A DNA stretch of 7,352 bases, from the NCBI GenBank assembly GCA_021851625.1, contig JAJZCX010000067.1, positions 1 to 7,352 on the forward strand. Direction: 5' to 3'. Both the position numbers and the translations under genes were made by a program. Every line of letters begins with the position of its first letter. Position 1 is the first letter of the stretch. The notes under the pieces are model-generated. The model saw only the letters and a list, made by a program, of their open reading frames with translations. It did no database searches and was not told the origin of the DNA. The stretch is from Acidobacteriota bacterium (GTDB lineage: Bacteria > Acidobacteriota > Terriglobia > Terriglobales > Acidobacteriaceae). Shown here piece after piece: positions 6,052 to 7,352 of the stretch.

Positions 6052-7352
6052 ATGGATTTTCAGCTTGTCAGCAGCTATCAGCCGCAGGGCGACCAGGGCC
6101 GCGCCATTGCGGAGTTGAGTCGTGGCTTGACGCAGGGCGAGAAGCATCAGGTTCTGCTCGGCGTCACCGGTTCAGGCAAGACCTTCACCATGGCCAAGCT
6201 CATTGAACAGTCGGGCCGACCTGCTCTAATTCTGGCGCATAACAAGACGCTGGCCGCGCAACTCTTTCATGAGTTCAAACAGTTCTTTCCTGAAAATGCT
6301 GTCGAATATTTTGTTTCGTATTACGACTTCTATCAGCCGGAAGCCTATATTCCCTCCGGCGATCTCTACATTGAAAAAGAATCCACGGTCAACGAGGAAC
6401 TGGACAAGCTGCGTTTATCGGCGACGCGCTCGCTCTTCGAACGCCGCGATGTCATTATTGTTTCCTCCGTCAGTTGTATCTATGGTCTGGGTTCGCCAGA
6501 GGCGTACTTTGGAATGCTCTTTGTGTTGGAGCAAGGCCAGAAGATCAGCCGCAAGGAAGTGGTGCGGCGGCTGGTGGAGATTCTCTACGAGCGCAATGAC
6601 GTGGACTTCCGCCGCGGAACCTTTCGCGTACGCGGTGATGTGATCGAAGTCTACCCAACGTACGACGAATGCGCGTACCGCATTGAAATGTTCGGTGATG
6701 AGATCGAGTCCCTGTCGCAACTGGATCCACTGCTGGGCACGGTGCAGAAGACCTACACGCGCCTGCCCATCTATCCCAAAAGCCACTACGTTGTATTGCC
6801 CGAGCGCAGGAACAGCGCGATGGAAAGCATTTTGGAGGAGTTGGGAGCGTGGGAAAAAGATTTGGAGACGCAGGGACGCATGGTGGAGGCGCAGCGCATT
6901 CATCAACGCACGCGCTTTGATTTGGAGATGATCAAGTCCGTCGGCTACTGCCATGGCATTGAAAATTATTCGCGGCATTTTTCGGGCCGTCAGCCGGGGG
7001 AGCCGCCGCCAACTTTGCTCGATTATTTCCCACAGGATTATTTGCTCTTCATCGACGAATCGCACGCCACCGTTCCGCAGTTGCATGGCATGTGGCATGG
7101 CGATCGTTCGCGCAAACAAAACCTTGTGCAATATGGATTCCGCCTGCCTTCGGCGATGGACAATCGTCCGCTGACCTTTGCGGAGTTTGAGCAGCGCACG
7201 GGGCAGATCGTGTATGTCTCCGCCACTCCGGGGCCGTATGAATTGACGCAAGCGGCGGGCGTCGTTGTGGAGCAGATCATTCGCCCAACTGGGTTGATCG
7301 ATCCTGAGGTGGAGATACGCCCCGTGCGCGGACAGATCGACGATTTGCTGGG
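6052..7352 (+). CDS. uvrB: UvrABC excinuclease subunit B (partial, C-terminus outside window)
   Basis: UvrB is the damage-verifying helicase-like subunit of bacterial nucleotide excision repair. It is loaded by UvrA, clamps damaged DNA and recruits UvrC. About 433 codons are visible before the right edge, roughly two thirds of the usual 660-700 residues. Domains are in order: Walker A GVTGSGKT (37-44), LAHNKTLAAQL, the beta-hairpin YYDFYQPEAY (90-99) with its aromatic cluster that threads between the strands, RLSATRSLFERRDVIIVSSVSCIYGLGSPEAY, the UvrA-binding domain 2 (RRGTFRVRGDVIEVYP onward), the Walker B/DExH box LFIDESH (about 332-338) and the helicase motif VSATPGPYEL. It is intact as far as it can be seen. 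The ATG at 6052 places MDFQLVSSYQPQGDQ at the family N-terminus. No LexA-type operator or strong ribosome-binding site is evident in the 42 bases before it, so read-through from gph is likely. Confidence 0.97.
   Translation, partial: MDFQLVSSYQPQGDQGRAIAELSRGLTQGEKHQVLLGVTGSGKTFTMAKLIEQSGRPALILAHNKTLAAQLFHEFKQFFPENAVEYFVSYYDFYQPEAYIPSGDLYIEKESTVNEELDKLRLSATRSLFERRDVIIVSSVSCIYGLGSPEAYFGMLFVLEQGQKISRKEVVRRLVEILYERNDVDFRRGTFRVRGDVIEVYPTYDECAYRIEMFGDEIESLSQLDPLLGTVQKTYTRLPIYPKSHYVVLPERRNSAMESILEELGAWEKDLETQGRMVEAQRIHQRTRFDLEMIKSVGYCHGIENYSRHFSGRQPGEPPPTLLDYFPQDYLLFIDESHATVPQLHGMWHGDRSRKQNLVQYGFRLPSAMDNRPLTFAEFEQRTGQIVYVSATPGPYELTQAAGVVVEQIIRPTGLIDPEVEIRPVRGQIDDLL

Noticed and set aside
6415..7251. 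A 278-codon minus-strand open frame opposite uvrB
   Set aside because: It is antisense to uvrB, whose plus-strand reading matches the family throughout.

Overview
The window is a compact bacterial chromosome segment with eight protein-coding genes and almost no spare DNA. The base composition is moderately GC-rich by eye and looks even across the window. UvrB is the best taxonomic marker here, and its wording (for example YYDFYQPEAY and SVSCIYGLGSPEAY), together with the mix of neighbours, resembles Acidobacteriota (Terriglobia). That placement is an impression from memory, not a computed result. I see no tRNA, rRNA, CRISPR array, insertion sequence, integrase or phage gene.

Left part (1-2698, all minus strand): a sugar-nucleotide and polysaccharide operon. 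In transcription order it holds a GDP-mannose 3,5-epimerase-like enzyme (2698-1691), a GT-B family-4 glycosyltransferase (1645-404), and an NAD-dependent epimerase/dehydratase that starts at 404 in a TGATG overlap and runs off the left edge. The epimerase keeps, at a constant offset, the catalytic residues known from plant GME. The likely output is an unusual GDP-hexose (GDP-L-galactose or GDP-L-gulose) used for a surface glycan.

Middle part (2699-5230): a 209-base divergent intergenic region with one plausible promoter (TTGACG - 19 - TATACT) leads into a DppC-type ABC permease (2908-3828). A YfcE-like metallophosphoesterase follows in a TGATG overlap (3828-4310). The partner DppB-type permease (5230-4304) faces them from the minus strand, and its stop overlaps the metallophosphoesterase stop by 7 bases. 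The two permease halves are therefore present but convergent and split by a phosphoesterase, instead of forming the usual dppB-dppC tandem. No substrate-binding protein or ATPase gene lies in the window.

Right part (5323-7352, plus strand): a HAD phosphatase of the phosphoglycolate phosphatase type, then uvrB (nucleotide excision repair helicase subunit), cut by the right edge after about 433 codons. They are 42 bases apart and may be co-transcribed.

I found no convincing novel defence, mobile or RNA system. The points worth a second look are the bacterial GME homologue with its sugar operon, the convergent split permease with its coupled phosphoesterase, and the tail-to-tail stop overlap with a hairpin beside it.
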